From Alphaproteobacteria bacterium (GTDB taxonomy: Bacteria; Pseudomonadota; Alphaproteobacteria; JABAAW01; JAHZMA01): a stretch of DNA of 43,697 bases. Where the stretch lies: assembly GCA_022599575.1 (NCBI GenBank), contig JAHZMA010000125.1, positions 1 through 43,697 on the forward strand, written 5' to 3'. Made by a program: the position numbers and the translations under genes. The notes beneath the pieces are model-generated. The model was not told the DNA's origin. It was given only the letters and a program-made list of their open reading frames with translations, and ran no database searches. The stretch's first letter is position 1. Each line of letters opens with the position of its first letter. Positions 36,532 through 43,697 of the stretch are shown in pieces.

Positions 36532-37213
36532 AAATGACAATTTCAATCCGGTTGACAAGTTTTTCTCTTTCCTCCGGCGAAAATGTCAGGCTAACCTGCT
36601 CTGCTATTGGGCGTGTGCGTGTACCAATTGCTAGACTACGCACGATGCCATTATCAAAAAAATATTGCCTTACTGTATTAGCATAAGCAAGCCCTAAAAT
36701 CCACCTTGAACTGATATTTTCTAATAAAGTGCTATTTGGGCTTACATTTGCAACAATTTCTATACGATTTTTATAAATAATAAGCAAATCTATCAAATCT
36801 AGCAATAATATTTTACCCGCAGGGGTTAATCGGTCGCCATCTGGATGAAACAGCAAATCGTTATAAATGCTGATATTTATCCAACCTTTGCCAAGTGCTA
36901 TATTAACATTTTCAAAACCCGGAATTGTTTTAATATGCTGAACAAGTATTTTGTAAATATAGCGGGTAGGTTGTTCAATTGGGTCGCGCTTAAAATCAAC
37001 CGCATAGGAATAGTCGAATTGATTGGCAACTTTACGTAATTCCTCAATATCTGCTATGGTTTTAGAAGAAATAAAATCCTGATTCACTAAGTTACTAACA
37101 GAAAATAGTAGTACAAAAAAAGTAAGTAATAATGCCAGCATATCACCCATGCTGCTGAGCCAACCAGCAGCTTTCCGCTTCTCATGTTTGACAATGGGCG
37201 CTTTGAATGACAT
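36518..37213 (-). CDS. MotB-like stator protein keeping the membrane aspartate
   Basis: The single N-terminal membrane segment (about 20-42) contains Asp24 in SSMGDMLALLLTFFVLLFSVS, at the position of the proton-carrying Asp of MotB (Asp32 in E. coli). The C-terminal OmpA/MotB-like domain spans about 105-225. The usual peptidoglycan-binding HTD is replaced by NVS (156-158), and the LSxxRA motif reads LGLAYA, with Tyr177 for the Arg. The start follows the previous gene's stop directly. No motA gene is in the window. It is probably a specialised stator or a stator-associated protein. Confidence 0.78.
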   Translation of the reverse strand: MSFKAPIVKHEKRKAAGWLSSMGDMLALLLTFFVLLFSVSNLVNQDFISSKTIADIEELRKVANQFDYSYAVDFKRDPIEQPTRYIYKILVQHIKTIPGFENVNIALGKGWINISIYNDLLFHPDGDRLTPAGKILLLDLIDLLIIYKNRIEIVANVSPNSTLLENISSRWILGLAYANTVRQYFFDNGIVRSLAIGTRTRPIAEQVSLTFSPEEREKLVNRIEIVIYDIK

Positions 37214-37900
37214 TTATTCTTGTTCCGATATTATGGTATCGCCCGGAATAATTTGTATATTGGGCAAATCTTCTGTATTTGTATAAAAGCGAAATTCTAC
37301 AAATTCACCTTCTTCGGTGCTAACACCCCCTTGTAAGAAATAGGATGGCACCCCTTCATATATCAGCAAATCAATCAAATGCTCTACGCGGTCTGCCGCT
37401 TGTGGTATGCCATATGAGAAACTACTGCCAAGTTCTAATAGTGTTGTGTTAACAGTAACAACAATATAAACAGGTGTGGTGGCTTGTGAAATTGAATGCG
37501 CTATCCTCCGAATAATGAGTAATTGTTCTGAACGAATGGTGGTGGAATCTGGGTGAAACAAATCATTTAGCGGATATTTCACAAAAATACGGTTGGAACT
37601 GGTATCAATTTGTGTGGGGTCAATCACTTTTATTTCGTTTTCAATTAATGTGCGAATAACCTGCAAAATATGATTGTTAGAAACGCCACTGGCACGATTC
37701 TGAGGGGTGTTAACTGTTTCTTCAGTGGCATCAATAGTAACAGAAAAAACATCAGCAATCGATTCGATGGCTTGCTCGCTACGTTCATCAACAATTTCTG
37801 AAAGCGCAACCAATACAACGAAAAAAGCCAGTAATAAAATAAAGAGATTGACAAAAATGGTCGCGCCCGCATTTGGGTCAGATTCATAAGCTTTTTTCAT
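37214..37900 (-). CDS. second MotB-like protein with Asn in place of the proton-binding Asp
   Basis: I start at ATG 37900 (229 residues); TTG 37906 would add two. The membrane segment FVNLFILLLAFFVVLVALS aligns without gaps with the GDMLALLLTFF segment of the next gene, so Asn18 falls at its Asp24. The periplasmic part (LNDLFHPDSTTI, then VYIVVTVNTTLLELG and PQAADRVEHLIDLLIYEGV) follows the same plan as its neighbour's (YNDLLFHPDGDRL, NVSPNSTLLENI), confirming an old duplication. Canonical peptidoglycan-binding residues are also missing. It lies between cheZ and the Asp-bearing paralogue in one transcription unit. Confidence 0.75.
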   Translation of the reverse strand: MKKAYESDPNAGATIFVNLFILLLAFFVVLVALSEIVDERSEQAIESIADVFSVTIDATEETVNTPQNRASGVSNNHILQVIRTLIENEIKVIDPTQIDTSSNRIFVKYPLNDLFHPDSTTIRSEQLLIIRRIAHSISQATTPVYIVVTVNTTLLELGSSFSYGIPQAADRVEHLIDLLIYEGVPSYFLQGGVSTEEGEFVEFRFYTNTEDLPNIQIIPGDTIISEQE

Positions 37901-37924
37901 ATACAACCATCAAAAATTAAGGGG

Positions 37925-38569
37925 TTATTGAAACATTTCATCAATCATTTGTTGTTTATCAGGCGATTGATGTAAATCTGGACCTTCAAGAATCTCCCCT
38001 GGATCTTTAATAATTTCTTGTTGGCTAACACGTTCTTTATAGCGATTTTTTGCTTCTTCATCACCAAGCAATGATAAAATACCATCAAGAGTCATTTCAA
38101 TTTGCTCTAATGTTCTAATCGCTTTACCCATTCTTTGCCCAGTAATATCTTGAAAGCTAGAGGCTTCTAAAATACGTGTGGTATATTTTTGTAACGCATA
38201 ACGCTTTTCTTCAGGAATCTCTTCAATCAATGTATTCATATGTTCAACACATTCTAAAATTGCCGATGTTGCAGTTTCAGTAGAAGAGCGAATTGCTACA
38301 AGCTCGTTAATAATATTGGGGATATATTTATCGCGAATATCTTCAGGGTGCAAGCCTTTAATTTTTTCCGTGAAAGTGGAACGAACATTATTCAATATTC
38401 TTTTTTCCAAATCACGTACAGTCATTCTGTTGCTGAGTTGACCAATTTTCAAGTTTGAGCCGCCTTCATGCCCAGGAATGTGCGAATAAAGAATCGAATC
38501 AACAAAATCTTCCACCTCTTGGCGTGAAGCAAACACTTTATTACTAACTTTTTTGGCGTTTTCTACCAT
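37925..38569 (-). CDS. cheZ: CheZ-type CheY-P phosphatase
   Basis: CheZ speeds dephosphorylation of CheY-P. The catalytic motif is visible as SSFQDITGQRMGKAI, with Asp141 and Gln145 matching E. coli Asp143 and Gln147. A long helical hairpin surrounds it (about 80-180). The C-terminus KQQMIDEMFQ resembles the CheY-binding tail after a flexible linker. The length of 214 equals that of E. coli CheZ. cheY lies upstream on the same strand across 235 bases, and the MotB-like genes follow within 25 bases. CheZ is less common in alphaproteobacteria than in gammaproteobacteria. Confidence 0.9.
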   Translation of the reverse strand: MVENAKKVSNKVFASRQEVEDFVDSILYSHIPGHEGGSNLKIGQLSNRMTVRDLEKRILNNVRSTFTEKIKGLHPEDIRDKYIPNIINELVAIRSSTETATSAILECVEHMNTLIEEIPEEKRYALQKYTTRILEASSFQDITGQRMGKAIRTLEQIEMTLDGILSLLGDEEAKNRYKERVSQQEIIKDPGEILEGPDLHQSPDKQQMIDEMFQ

Positions 38570-38804
38570 TTTACCTAAATCCCAAATTAATTATTTTATT
38601 ATATGCAACTGTAGCTGCTTGCCTTTAGATACATAATAATGCAAGTTTTATTAGTGATGAGGTGATTATAGCACAGAAACATCAAATTTCATAGAAATTT
38701 CTTATAATCATATGAATTTATTGATATTTAAGTTACTGAGATAACGGGATAAGTCGCAACTAGAACGTTTAAAAATCTTAAACTAGATTTCACTAGCCAA
38801 GAAA
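38570..38804 (-). other. AT-rich gap between cheY and cheZ
   Basis: The 235 bases hold no open frame of note. A small perfect inverted repeat AAATTTC/GAAATTT lies at 38684-38700. The gap is long for a same-strand pair and may contain a separate promoter for cheZ and the stator genes, but I see no convincing sigma-70 or sigma-28 box. Confidence 0.4.
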
Positions 38805-39185
38805 CTAGGTTAAAACACTTTCCACTTTAGAGCGTAATGTTTCGGCATTAAACGGCTTAACGATATAGTTATTAACGCCTGCATTTTTTGCCGCTAAAAC
38901 ATTTTCAGTTTTGCTTTCCGCAGTTACCATAATAAATGGTATATCTTTATGCTCTGGTGTATTTCTCACACTTTTCAAGAAATCAAACCCATTCATCGGT
39001 TGCATATTCCAGTCAGAAATAATGAGACCGTATTTTTTCGTTGTAAGCTTCTTCAGCGCATCAGTGCCATCATACGCCTCATCAACATCTTCAAAGCCAA
39101 TTTGCTTTAAAAGATTTCTAATGATTCGCAACATTGTTTTGTAATCATCAACAATAAGGACAGATATCTTAGTGTCAAAAGCCAT
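38805..39185 (-). CDS. cheY: chemotaxis response regulator CheY
   Basis: A single receiver domain of 126 residues. The phosphorylation site is Asp58 in LIISDWNMQPMNG, the acidic pocket is Asp13-Asp14 in LIVDDYKTM, and the switch residues are Thr88 (IMVTAES) and Lys110 (YIVKPF). SDWNMPxMNG-type CheY proteins bind FliM. A good AGGAG lies nine bases before the ATG. It has no output domain. Followed by cheZ, it forms a compact signalling pair; no cheA or receptor gene is in the window. Confidence 0.95.
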   Translation of the reverse strand: MAFDTKISVLIVDDYKTMLRIIRNLLKQIGFEDVDEAYDGTDALKKLTTKKYGLIISDWNMQPMNGFDFLKSVRNTPEHKDIPFIMVTAESKTENVLAAKNAGVNNYIVKPFNAETLRSKVESVLT

Positions 39186-39318
39186 TGCATGAAGCTCCTA
39201 GTTACTGCTCTTTTTTTAAGATAAAAAAACAGCTTGTTAAACATAAAATCAAGTGCATTATACAAGTCAATTGCATCGCTGTCAATCACACAATCACGTA
39301 AAAAAGATAAATTTTTAT

Positions 39319-40350
39319 TTATTTTGAATATGCCGTCATATTTTGTGCAATTTGGGCAAATATTGCGCGGGTATCAGCATCTGCGTCTTCATCTGCCATG
39401 AAAGGGACTTGCTTATCAGCAGAGCCACGCAAATCTTGTCGCAACGGAATTTTGCCTAATAATTCTGTATCATATTGTTTTGCTTGCGTTTTCATATCCA
39501 ACACATCAAAGATATGGCTTACCTCGCCACAATGTGGACACGTAAAGCCTGCCATATTTTCAATCATACCAATTAAAGGGATATTCAGTTTTTCAAACAT
39601 TTTCATAGCGCGTGAGGCATCAATCAGCGATAAATCATGCCCAGTAGTAACAATAATCGCACCATCGGCATTTGTTTGTTGGGCAATAGAAAGCGGAATA
39701 TCGCCAGTGCCGGGCGGCAAATCTATTATCAGATAATCAAGTAATTCACCTTCATCTGCCCATGCAACATCAAATAAAAATTGCTGTAACGCTTTTACCA
39801 CCATTGGTGCGCGCCATACAATCGCATCTTTTGGTGTGGTTAAATAGCTCATAGAAATGCTTTTAATGCCAAATTTTTCAATCGGCACGGCACGGTTGTT
39901 TTCAATATCAGGTTTTTGAGTTATCCCCAATAATTGTGCCATTGATGGTCCATAAATATCGGCATCAAGCAAACCGATTCGAAATTCGCCGATTTGCGAA
40001 AGTGCCACAGCTAAATTTAGGCTGATAGTAGATTTACCAACCCCGCCTTTGCCACTGCCAACCAGAATAATTTTTTTTGCAGGTTTGGGCTTGCTGGTAT
40101 CCTGCATTTTATCGCGTTCGGCAGTAAGTGCAATATTAACAAGCCTTGTTTCGCCACCATCCATCAGCGCAGACACATATTCTTGTTGTAATTTATTGGC
40201 TTCGGCAGCGATGAGGGCTTGCGGCAAGGTAATGACGATTTGCAATTTTTTCTGGTCGGGCATCAAAGAAATAGCAGTCGTGCTTAATGTTTCACCATTG
40301 CTAAACGGTATGTTACATAAGATATCGATAATTTTTTGATTGCTAAGCAT
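39319..40350 (-). CDS. apbC: Mrp/ApbC-family Fe-S cluster carrier ATPase
   Basis: A P-loop ATPase that carries Fe-S clusters to target proteins. The deviant Walker A is VGSGKGGVGKSTIS, followed by LDADIYGPSM and LIIDLPPGTGDIPLS. The cluster-binding CPHC appears in AGFTCPHCGE. An N-terminal DUF59-like segment (about 1-85) precedes the ATPase domain. I start at ATG 40350 because MLSNQKIIDIL matches the family N-terminus; 40386 is an in-frame alternative. The gene is divergent from hflK and separated from cheY by about 130 bases. Confidence 0.92.
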   Translation of the reverse strand: MLSNQKIIDILCNIPFSNGETLSTTAISLMPDQKKLQIVITLPQALIAAEANKLQQEYVSALMDGGETRLVNIALTAERDKMQDTSKPKPAKKIILVGSGKGGVGKSTISLNLAVALSQIGEFRIGLLDADIYGPSMAQLLGITQKPDIENNRAVPIEKFGIKSISMSYLTTPKDAIVWRAPMVVKALQQFLFDVAWADEGELLDYLIIDLPPGTGDIPLSIAQQTNADGAIIVTTGHDLSLIDASRAMKMFEKLNIPLIGMIENMAGFTCPHCGEVSHIFDVLDMKTQAKQYDTELLGKIPLRQDLRGSADKQVPFMADEDADADTRAIFAQIAQNMTAYSK

Positions 40351-40430
40351 GTTTTGATATTCCAAATATTTTTTTACGCTCTTCATAATGCCATATTACA
40401 CACTAATAATCCATCACTACATAAATATAC

Positions 40431-40459
40431 CTTGCAAAATCACCTGACTGTCACTATAT
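40431..40459 (+). promoter_or_regulatory. putative heat-shock (RpoH-type) promoter of hflKC
   Basis: CTTGCA (40431-40436), 17 bases, then CTATAT (40454-40459) followed by ATAGGG. It matches the hslV promoter in both boxes, in spacer length and in the last four spacer bases (GTCA). The predicted start would be about 35 bases before the hflK ATG. It lies between the divergent apbC and hflK. The call rests on comparison only. Confidence 0.5.
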
Positions 40460-40501
40460 ATAGGGTCAAGTAGCTTATATAAAATGAAAAAGAGGTAAGT
40501 A

Positions 40502-41647
40502 ATGTCTTACGATAATGGTGGCCCTTGGGGTCAAAATACTGGCAAAACACCAAACAAACGTCCCCGTGCATCAGGTGGCGGTGGTAAGGGCAAAGGCCCC
40601 ATCAATGGCGGTGGTAACAACAATAACGTTGGTGGTGGTGGCAATGTACCCCCCGAATTTGAAACAATTTTAAGTGATATTCAAAATCGGATGCGTGGTG
40701 CAGTGAGTGGCGGCAATAATAGTCGTAAAATTTTCTATGTGATTGGCGCGTTATTTTTGTTGTGGGTTGCCAGCGGTTTTTATCGCGTAGAACAAGGTAA
40801 ATTAGGCTTGAAATTAGTGTTTGGTGAATATACTGGTGCACCTACATTACCGGGTCTAAACTATAATTTTCCAGCCCCAATCGGGCAAGTTGAAATTGTT
40901 GATGTGGCACGGGCAAGGCGTATTGATATTGGCTATCGGGGCAATAGCAGCACGCAATTGCGCGATATTCCTGAAGAAAGCCTTATGCTAACGGGCGACC
41001 AAAATATTGTGGATATTGATTTTGCGGTATTTTGGAAAGTGCGTGAGCCTGAAAAATATCTATTCAATATCCGCGCACAAGAAGATACTGTTAAATTAGC
41101 CGCCGAAAGCGCGATGCGTGAAGTGGTAGGGCAAACGGCATTTGACCAAGCCGTTACTGATGGCAGGGCAAGCATTGAAACCCGCACTTTAGAAGTGTTG
41201 CAATCTATTTTAGATAGTTACGATGCGGGGATTCTGATAGAAACAGTGGATATGCAAAAATCGGACCCACCGGGTCAGGTGCTAGATTCCTTTAACGATG
41301 TGCAACGGGCAAGACAAGATTTAGATAGGTTGCGTAATCAGGCTGATGCCTATGCCAATACGGTTGTGCCAGAAGCGCGGGGCGAGGCTGAGAAAGTGTT
41401 GCTAGATGCCGAAGGCAGACGCGAGCAATTAATCACCGAAGCTGATGGTGAGGCAAAACGGTTTATTGATGTCTATAACAGTTACAGGCGTTCGCCTGTC
41501 GTAACGCAAAAACGCATGTATTTGGAAACAATGGGCAAAGTTTTAAGCAATGCTGAAATCGTGATTATTGATAAGGAAAGCGGTGGCGTATTGCCTTACC
41601 TGCCTTTGCCTGCATTAAAATCACGTAACAGCAACAGTGGAAATTAA
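40502..41647 (+). CDS. hflK: HflK, membrane protease regulatory subunit
   Basis: HflK with HflC forms the SPFH-family cage around FtsH in the inner membrane. A Gly/Asn-rich cytosolic N-terminus (residues 1-60) precedes one membrane segment at about 75-93 (IFYVIGALFLLWVASGFY). The SPFH domain follows (VEQGKLGLKLVFGEYTG, LMLTGDQNIVDIDFAVFWKV), and then a helical region (ARQDLDRLRNQADAYANTVVPEARGEAEK). GAGG lies before the start. The pair with hflC is separated by 11 bases. A heat-shock-like promoter lies upstream. Confidence 0.95.
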   Translation: MSYDNGGPWGQNTGKTPNKRPRASGGGGKGKGPINGGGNNNNVGGGGNVPPEFETILSDIQNRMRGAVSGGNNSRKIFYVIGALFLLWVASGFYRVEQGKLGLKLVFGEYTGAPTLPGLNYNFPAPIGQVEIVDVARARRIDIGYRGNSSTQLRDIPEESLMLTGDQNIVDIDFAVFWKVREPEKYLFNIRAQEDTVKLAAESAMREVVGQTAFDQAVTDGRASIETRTLEVLQSILDSYDAGILIETVDMQKSDPPGQVLDSFNDVQRARQDLDRLRNQADAYANTVVPEARGEAEKVLLDAEGRREQLITEADGEAKRFIDVYNSYRRSPVVTQKRMYLETMGKVLSNAEIVIIDKESGGVLPYLPLPALKSRNSNSGN

Positions 41648-41658
41648 GGGATAGTAAA

Positions 41659-42513
41659 ATGGTGAAATTTTTAGCAGGCATTATTGGTGTTATAACGATT
41701 ATTGTTGGCACAGGTGCATTGTTCACGGTGAAAGAAACCGAACAAGTGTTGGTGTTGCAATTTGGTGAGGTGCGCCGTGCCATTACCGAACCAGGGCTTA
41801 ATATTAAAATTCCGATGATTCAAAACATCATCCGTTACGATAATCGGATATTACCGATTGACCCACCACAATTTGAAGTGTTGTTGACTGATAAAAAACG
41901 CGTGAATGTAGATGCTTATGCGCGTTATAAAATCATTGATGCCAGTGAATTTTATCAAAGGGTGCGGACTGAAACATTGCTGACCGATAGATTTGGTAAA
42001 AATGCCAATGCCGCGCTACAACGGGTGCTGGCGACTGTATCACTCACCGATATGTTATCAGAAAATCGCGATAATGTGATGCAACAGATTGAAGAAGAAT
42101 TGCAGTCACAGGCGAAAACATTTGGAATTGAATTGATTGATATTCGAATCGGTCGCACCGATTTACCATCGCAAACCAGTGAAGCGGTGTTTAACCGTAT
42201 GCGTACTGAGCGTGAACGTGAAGCGCGTGAATTGCGCGCACAGGGTGAAGAAGCTTCGCGCAAAATTCGCGCACAGGCAGATAAAGAACGCACAATTATT
42301 CTTGCTGATGCCAAAAGCCGAAGCAATATCTTAATTGGTGATGGCGAAGCACAGCGTAATGTGATTTTAGGTGATGCCTATGGGCGTGATGCAAATTTCT
42401 TTGCGTTTTATAAAAGCCTTGAGCAATATGAACAGGCACTTGCAACTGAGGATACCACTTTTGTGATTTCACCTGATAGCGAGTTCTTCGAATTCTTTGG
42501 CAAATCCAGATAA
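41659..42513 (+). CDS. hflC: HflC, membrane protease regulatory subunit
   Basis: The partner of HflK in the FtsH-regulating complex. An N-terminal membrane segment (LAGIIGVITIIVGTGALF) is followed by the SPFH domain (VKETEQVLVLQFGEVRRAITEPGLNIKIP). The conserved helix MRTEREREARELRAQGEEAS comes next, and the C-terminus contains FFAFYKSLEQYEQAL and SPDSEFFEFF. The length of 284 is normal. The gene ends in front of a strong hairpin terminator. Confidence 0.95.
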   Translation: MVKFLAGIIGVITIIVGTGALFTVKETEQVLVLQFGEVRRAITEPGLNIKIPMIQNIIRYDNRILPIDPPQFEVLLTDKKRVNVDAYARYKIIDASEFYQRVRTETLLTDRFGKNANAALQRVLATVSLTDMLSENRDNVMQQIEEELQSQAKTFGIELIDIRIGRTDLPSQTSEAVFNRMRTEREREARELRAQGEEASRKIRAQADKERTIILADAKSRSNILIGDGEAQRNVILGDAYGRDANFFAFYKSLEQYEQALATEDTTFVISPDSEFFEFFGKSR

Positions 42514-42547
42514 GCCCAAATATTAAATCTAGATAATAATTCTTGAT

Positions 42548-42586
42548 AAAAAACCCGATAGAGTCACTTACCCTATCGGGTTTTTT
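42548..42586. terminator. bidirectional intrinsic terminator after hflC
   Basis: CCCGATAG (42554-42561) pairs with CTATCGGG (42573-42580) around an 11-nt loop. The stem is flanked by six A's on the left and six T's on the right, so it works on both strands. It serves hflC (plus) and the ABC permease pair (minus), which converge here. Confidence 0.88.
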
Positions 42587-42590
42587 CTTA

Positions 42591-43403
42591 TCAGTTTCGT
42601 AAATTCACGCCGCGTATAATCAACTGGCAGGCGATGATGAATAGAATAATATTCAGTGCGATAATATATAAAATCCCGTACCAAATGCTTGCCTCGTGAT
42701 TGCCCGTAAAGCTGTAACGCAAGCCATCAATCAGATAGAAAAACGGGTTGAACAATGTTAATTTTTGAAAGAATGCTGGCAAATGGTCAATTGCATAAAA
42801 TGTGCCCGATAAGAATGAAAGCGGAATTAAGATATATTCGGTGTAAATTGATAATTTTTCCCATGAAGGTGATATAATACCGCAAATCAAGCCAAGTAGT
42901 GCCATCAGGCTTGCCGAAAAAATGATATAGAAGATGGCAGTGAGTGGTGAGGCAATGCTGATGCTTGGCACAAATGGCAGACATGCTATAAAAGTAATCA
43001 CACCCAAAATGATACCGCGCGTAACCCCTGAAGCAGTTTGCGCGAGGGTAAATTCCATTGCATTGATGGGGGTGAGTAATATCTCGTTTAACGAGCCAAA
43101 CATGCGTCTGCCAACCAGTGAAAAAGCGGGTTGCGAAAAGGCATTTTGCGTGATATTCATCATCACCAAACCGGGGGTGATAAAAATCAAAAATGGGATA
43201 CCGTTCAGGCTATAATTTAAACCTTCAGGCAAAATCAGCTTAAAAACCATTATCATCAGGGTAGAAGTGATAATCGGCGCAATCACCGTGAAGCTTAAAA
43301 AACTCATCATCATTTTTAGCTCTGTGGTAAACATGGCATAACAAATGCGCCATGAAAATATGGGCAGGGCTTTGCGCTGTGTCAAAAATTTATTGAGGTT
43401 CAT
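42591..43403 (-). CDS. ABC-2 type transporter permease
   Basis: A 270-residue inner-membrane permease with about six hydrophobic segments. Conserved ABC-2 parts are FLIFITPGLVMMNITQNAF, SLNEILLTPINAMEF (coupling region) and PLSFLSGTFYAIDHLP...LTLFNPFFYLIDGLRYSF. That layout is typical of the DrrB/NodJ/YadH group, which exports lipids, glycans or drugs. I start at ATG 43403, which overlaps the preceding stop (ATGA). It follows a paralogous permease gene; the ATPase gene is not in the window. Substrate unknown. Confidence 0.85.
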   Translation of the reverse strand: MNLNKFLTQRKALPIFSWRICYAMFTTELKMMMSFLSFTVIAPIITSTLMIMVFKLILPEGLNYSLNGIPFLIFITPGLVMMNITQNAFSQPAFSLVGRRMFGSLNEILLTPINAMEFTLAQTASGVTRGIILGVITFIACLPFVPSISIASPLTAIFYIIFSASLMALLGLICGIISPSWEKLSIYTEYILIPLSFLSGTFYAIDHLPAFFQKLTLFNPFFYLIDGLRYSFTGNHEASIWYGILYIIALNIILFIIACQLIIRGVNLRN

Positions 43404-43697
43404 GAGCGGATTTTCCAACCTTTGGCAACAATATACCAGCTTGTAGAGAATAAAATAATGTTAAATAGGGCAATGATGGTCATTGCAATCGGCAAAGATG
43501 CCTCGCTATTATTCAAGAAACCCGCACGAAAACCATCAATCAAATAAAAGAAAGGGTTAAACAAAGTAATCTGTTGAAAAATTTCAGGCAGTCGGTTGAT
43601 GGAATAAAATGTGCCCGATAGAAATGATAATGGCACCACAATAAAATTGGTGAAAGCCGATATTTGGTCAAATTTTTCGCAGACGATACCGCCTAAA
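43400..43697 (-). CDS. ABC-2 type transporter permease, C-terminal part (cut by window edge)
   Basis: The reading frame is open to the last base of the window, so only the last 98 or so residues are seen. VPLSFLSGTFYSINRLPEIFQQITLFNPFFYLIDGFRAGF (read in two halves) is closely similar to the same region of the next gene, showing a tandem paralogue pair. Its stop overlaps the next start by four bases. The pair may form a heterodimeric permease with an ATPase encoded upstream, outside the window. Confidence 0.82.
   Translation of the reverse strand, partial: LGGIVCEKFDQISAFTNFIVVPLSFLSGTFYSINRLPEIFQQITLFNPFFYLIDGFRAGFLNNSEASLPIAMTIIALFNIILFSTSWYIVAKGWKIRS

Noticed and set aside
1-43697. CRISPR arrays, tRNA or rRNA genes
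   Set aside because: I found no regularly spaced direct repeats with unique spacers, no T-loop-like TTCGAAT with matching stems, and no rRNA sequence.

Overview
The window is about 43.7 kb of chromosome from an AT-rich alphaproteobacterium. The lineage call rests on a CcrM-type GANTC methyltransferase next to rnhB, a 6S RNA between zapA and the 5-formyltetrahydrofolate cyclo-ligase gene, an alphaproteobacterial-style lepB-rnc-era run, a zinc-ribbon/DUF3426-like protein, and an hflKC pair. Flagellar motor and chemotaxis genes (fliN, two MotB-like genes, cheY, cheZ) indicate a motile, Gram-negative cell. I cannot name the genus from sequence alone.

Layout. Bases 1-2210 are an accessory strip: a GIY-YIG mini-nuclease, an ankyrin-repeat protein, and several dispersed inverted repeats, including two copies of a structured element whose palindrome arms differ in sequence but keep their pairing. 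Bases 2211-6339 carry gltA, hslVU and rpsD. Bases 6486-8435 carry three poorly known genes: an outer-membrane-like protein, a lipoprotein and a coiled-coil protein. From 8428 to 18171 the genes run on the plus strand: zapA, 6S RNA, fthC, ymdB-like, cysK, metC, hisI, lepB, rnc, era, a choline-dehydrogenase-like GMC oxidoreductase and an orphan DNA methyltransferase. From 18179 to 32582 the strands alternate: mlaC-like and folB (minus), folP (plus), ccrM, rnhB and a cation/proton antiporter (minus), dusA (plus), fliN-like, gap and a zinc-ribbon protein (minus), then folK, an SLC13-type permease and aspS (plus).

The most unusual block is 32596-39185 on the minus strand: cheY, cheZ, two adjacent and divergent MotB-like genes, and a very large exported protein with three AMIN-like modules and a TPR-type C-terminal half. 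One MotB-like protein keeps the membrane aspartate expected to carry protons. The other has asparagine there. Both appear to have lost the peptidoglycan-binding Asp and Arg of the OmpA-like domain, and no motA is present in the window. This looks like a remodelled stator-associated module and is my main candidate for an undescribed system. The window closes with mrp/apbC (minus), hflK-hflC (plus) and two tandem ABC-2 permeases (minus), the second cut by the window edge.

Two cross-cutting signals stand out. hslV and hflK are preceded by near-identical, identically spaced CTTGCA-N17-CYATAT promoters, as expected for a shared heat-shock sigma factor. Short tandem repeats (9-15 bp units) have expanded in frame inside conserved enzymes (era, dusA, fthC, the antiporter tail) and also occur between genes, suggesting a genome-wide replication-slippage tendency.
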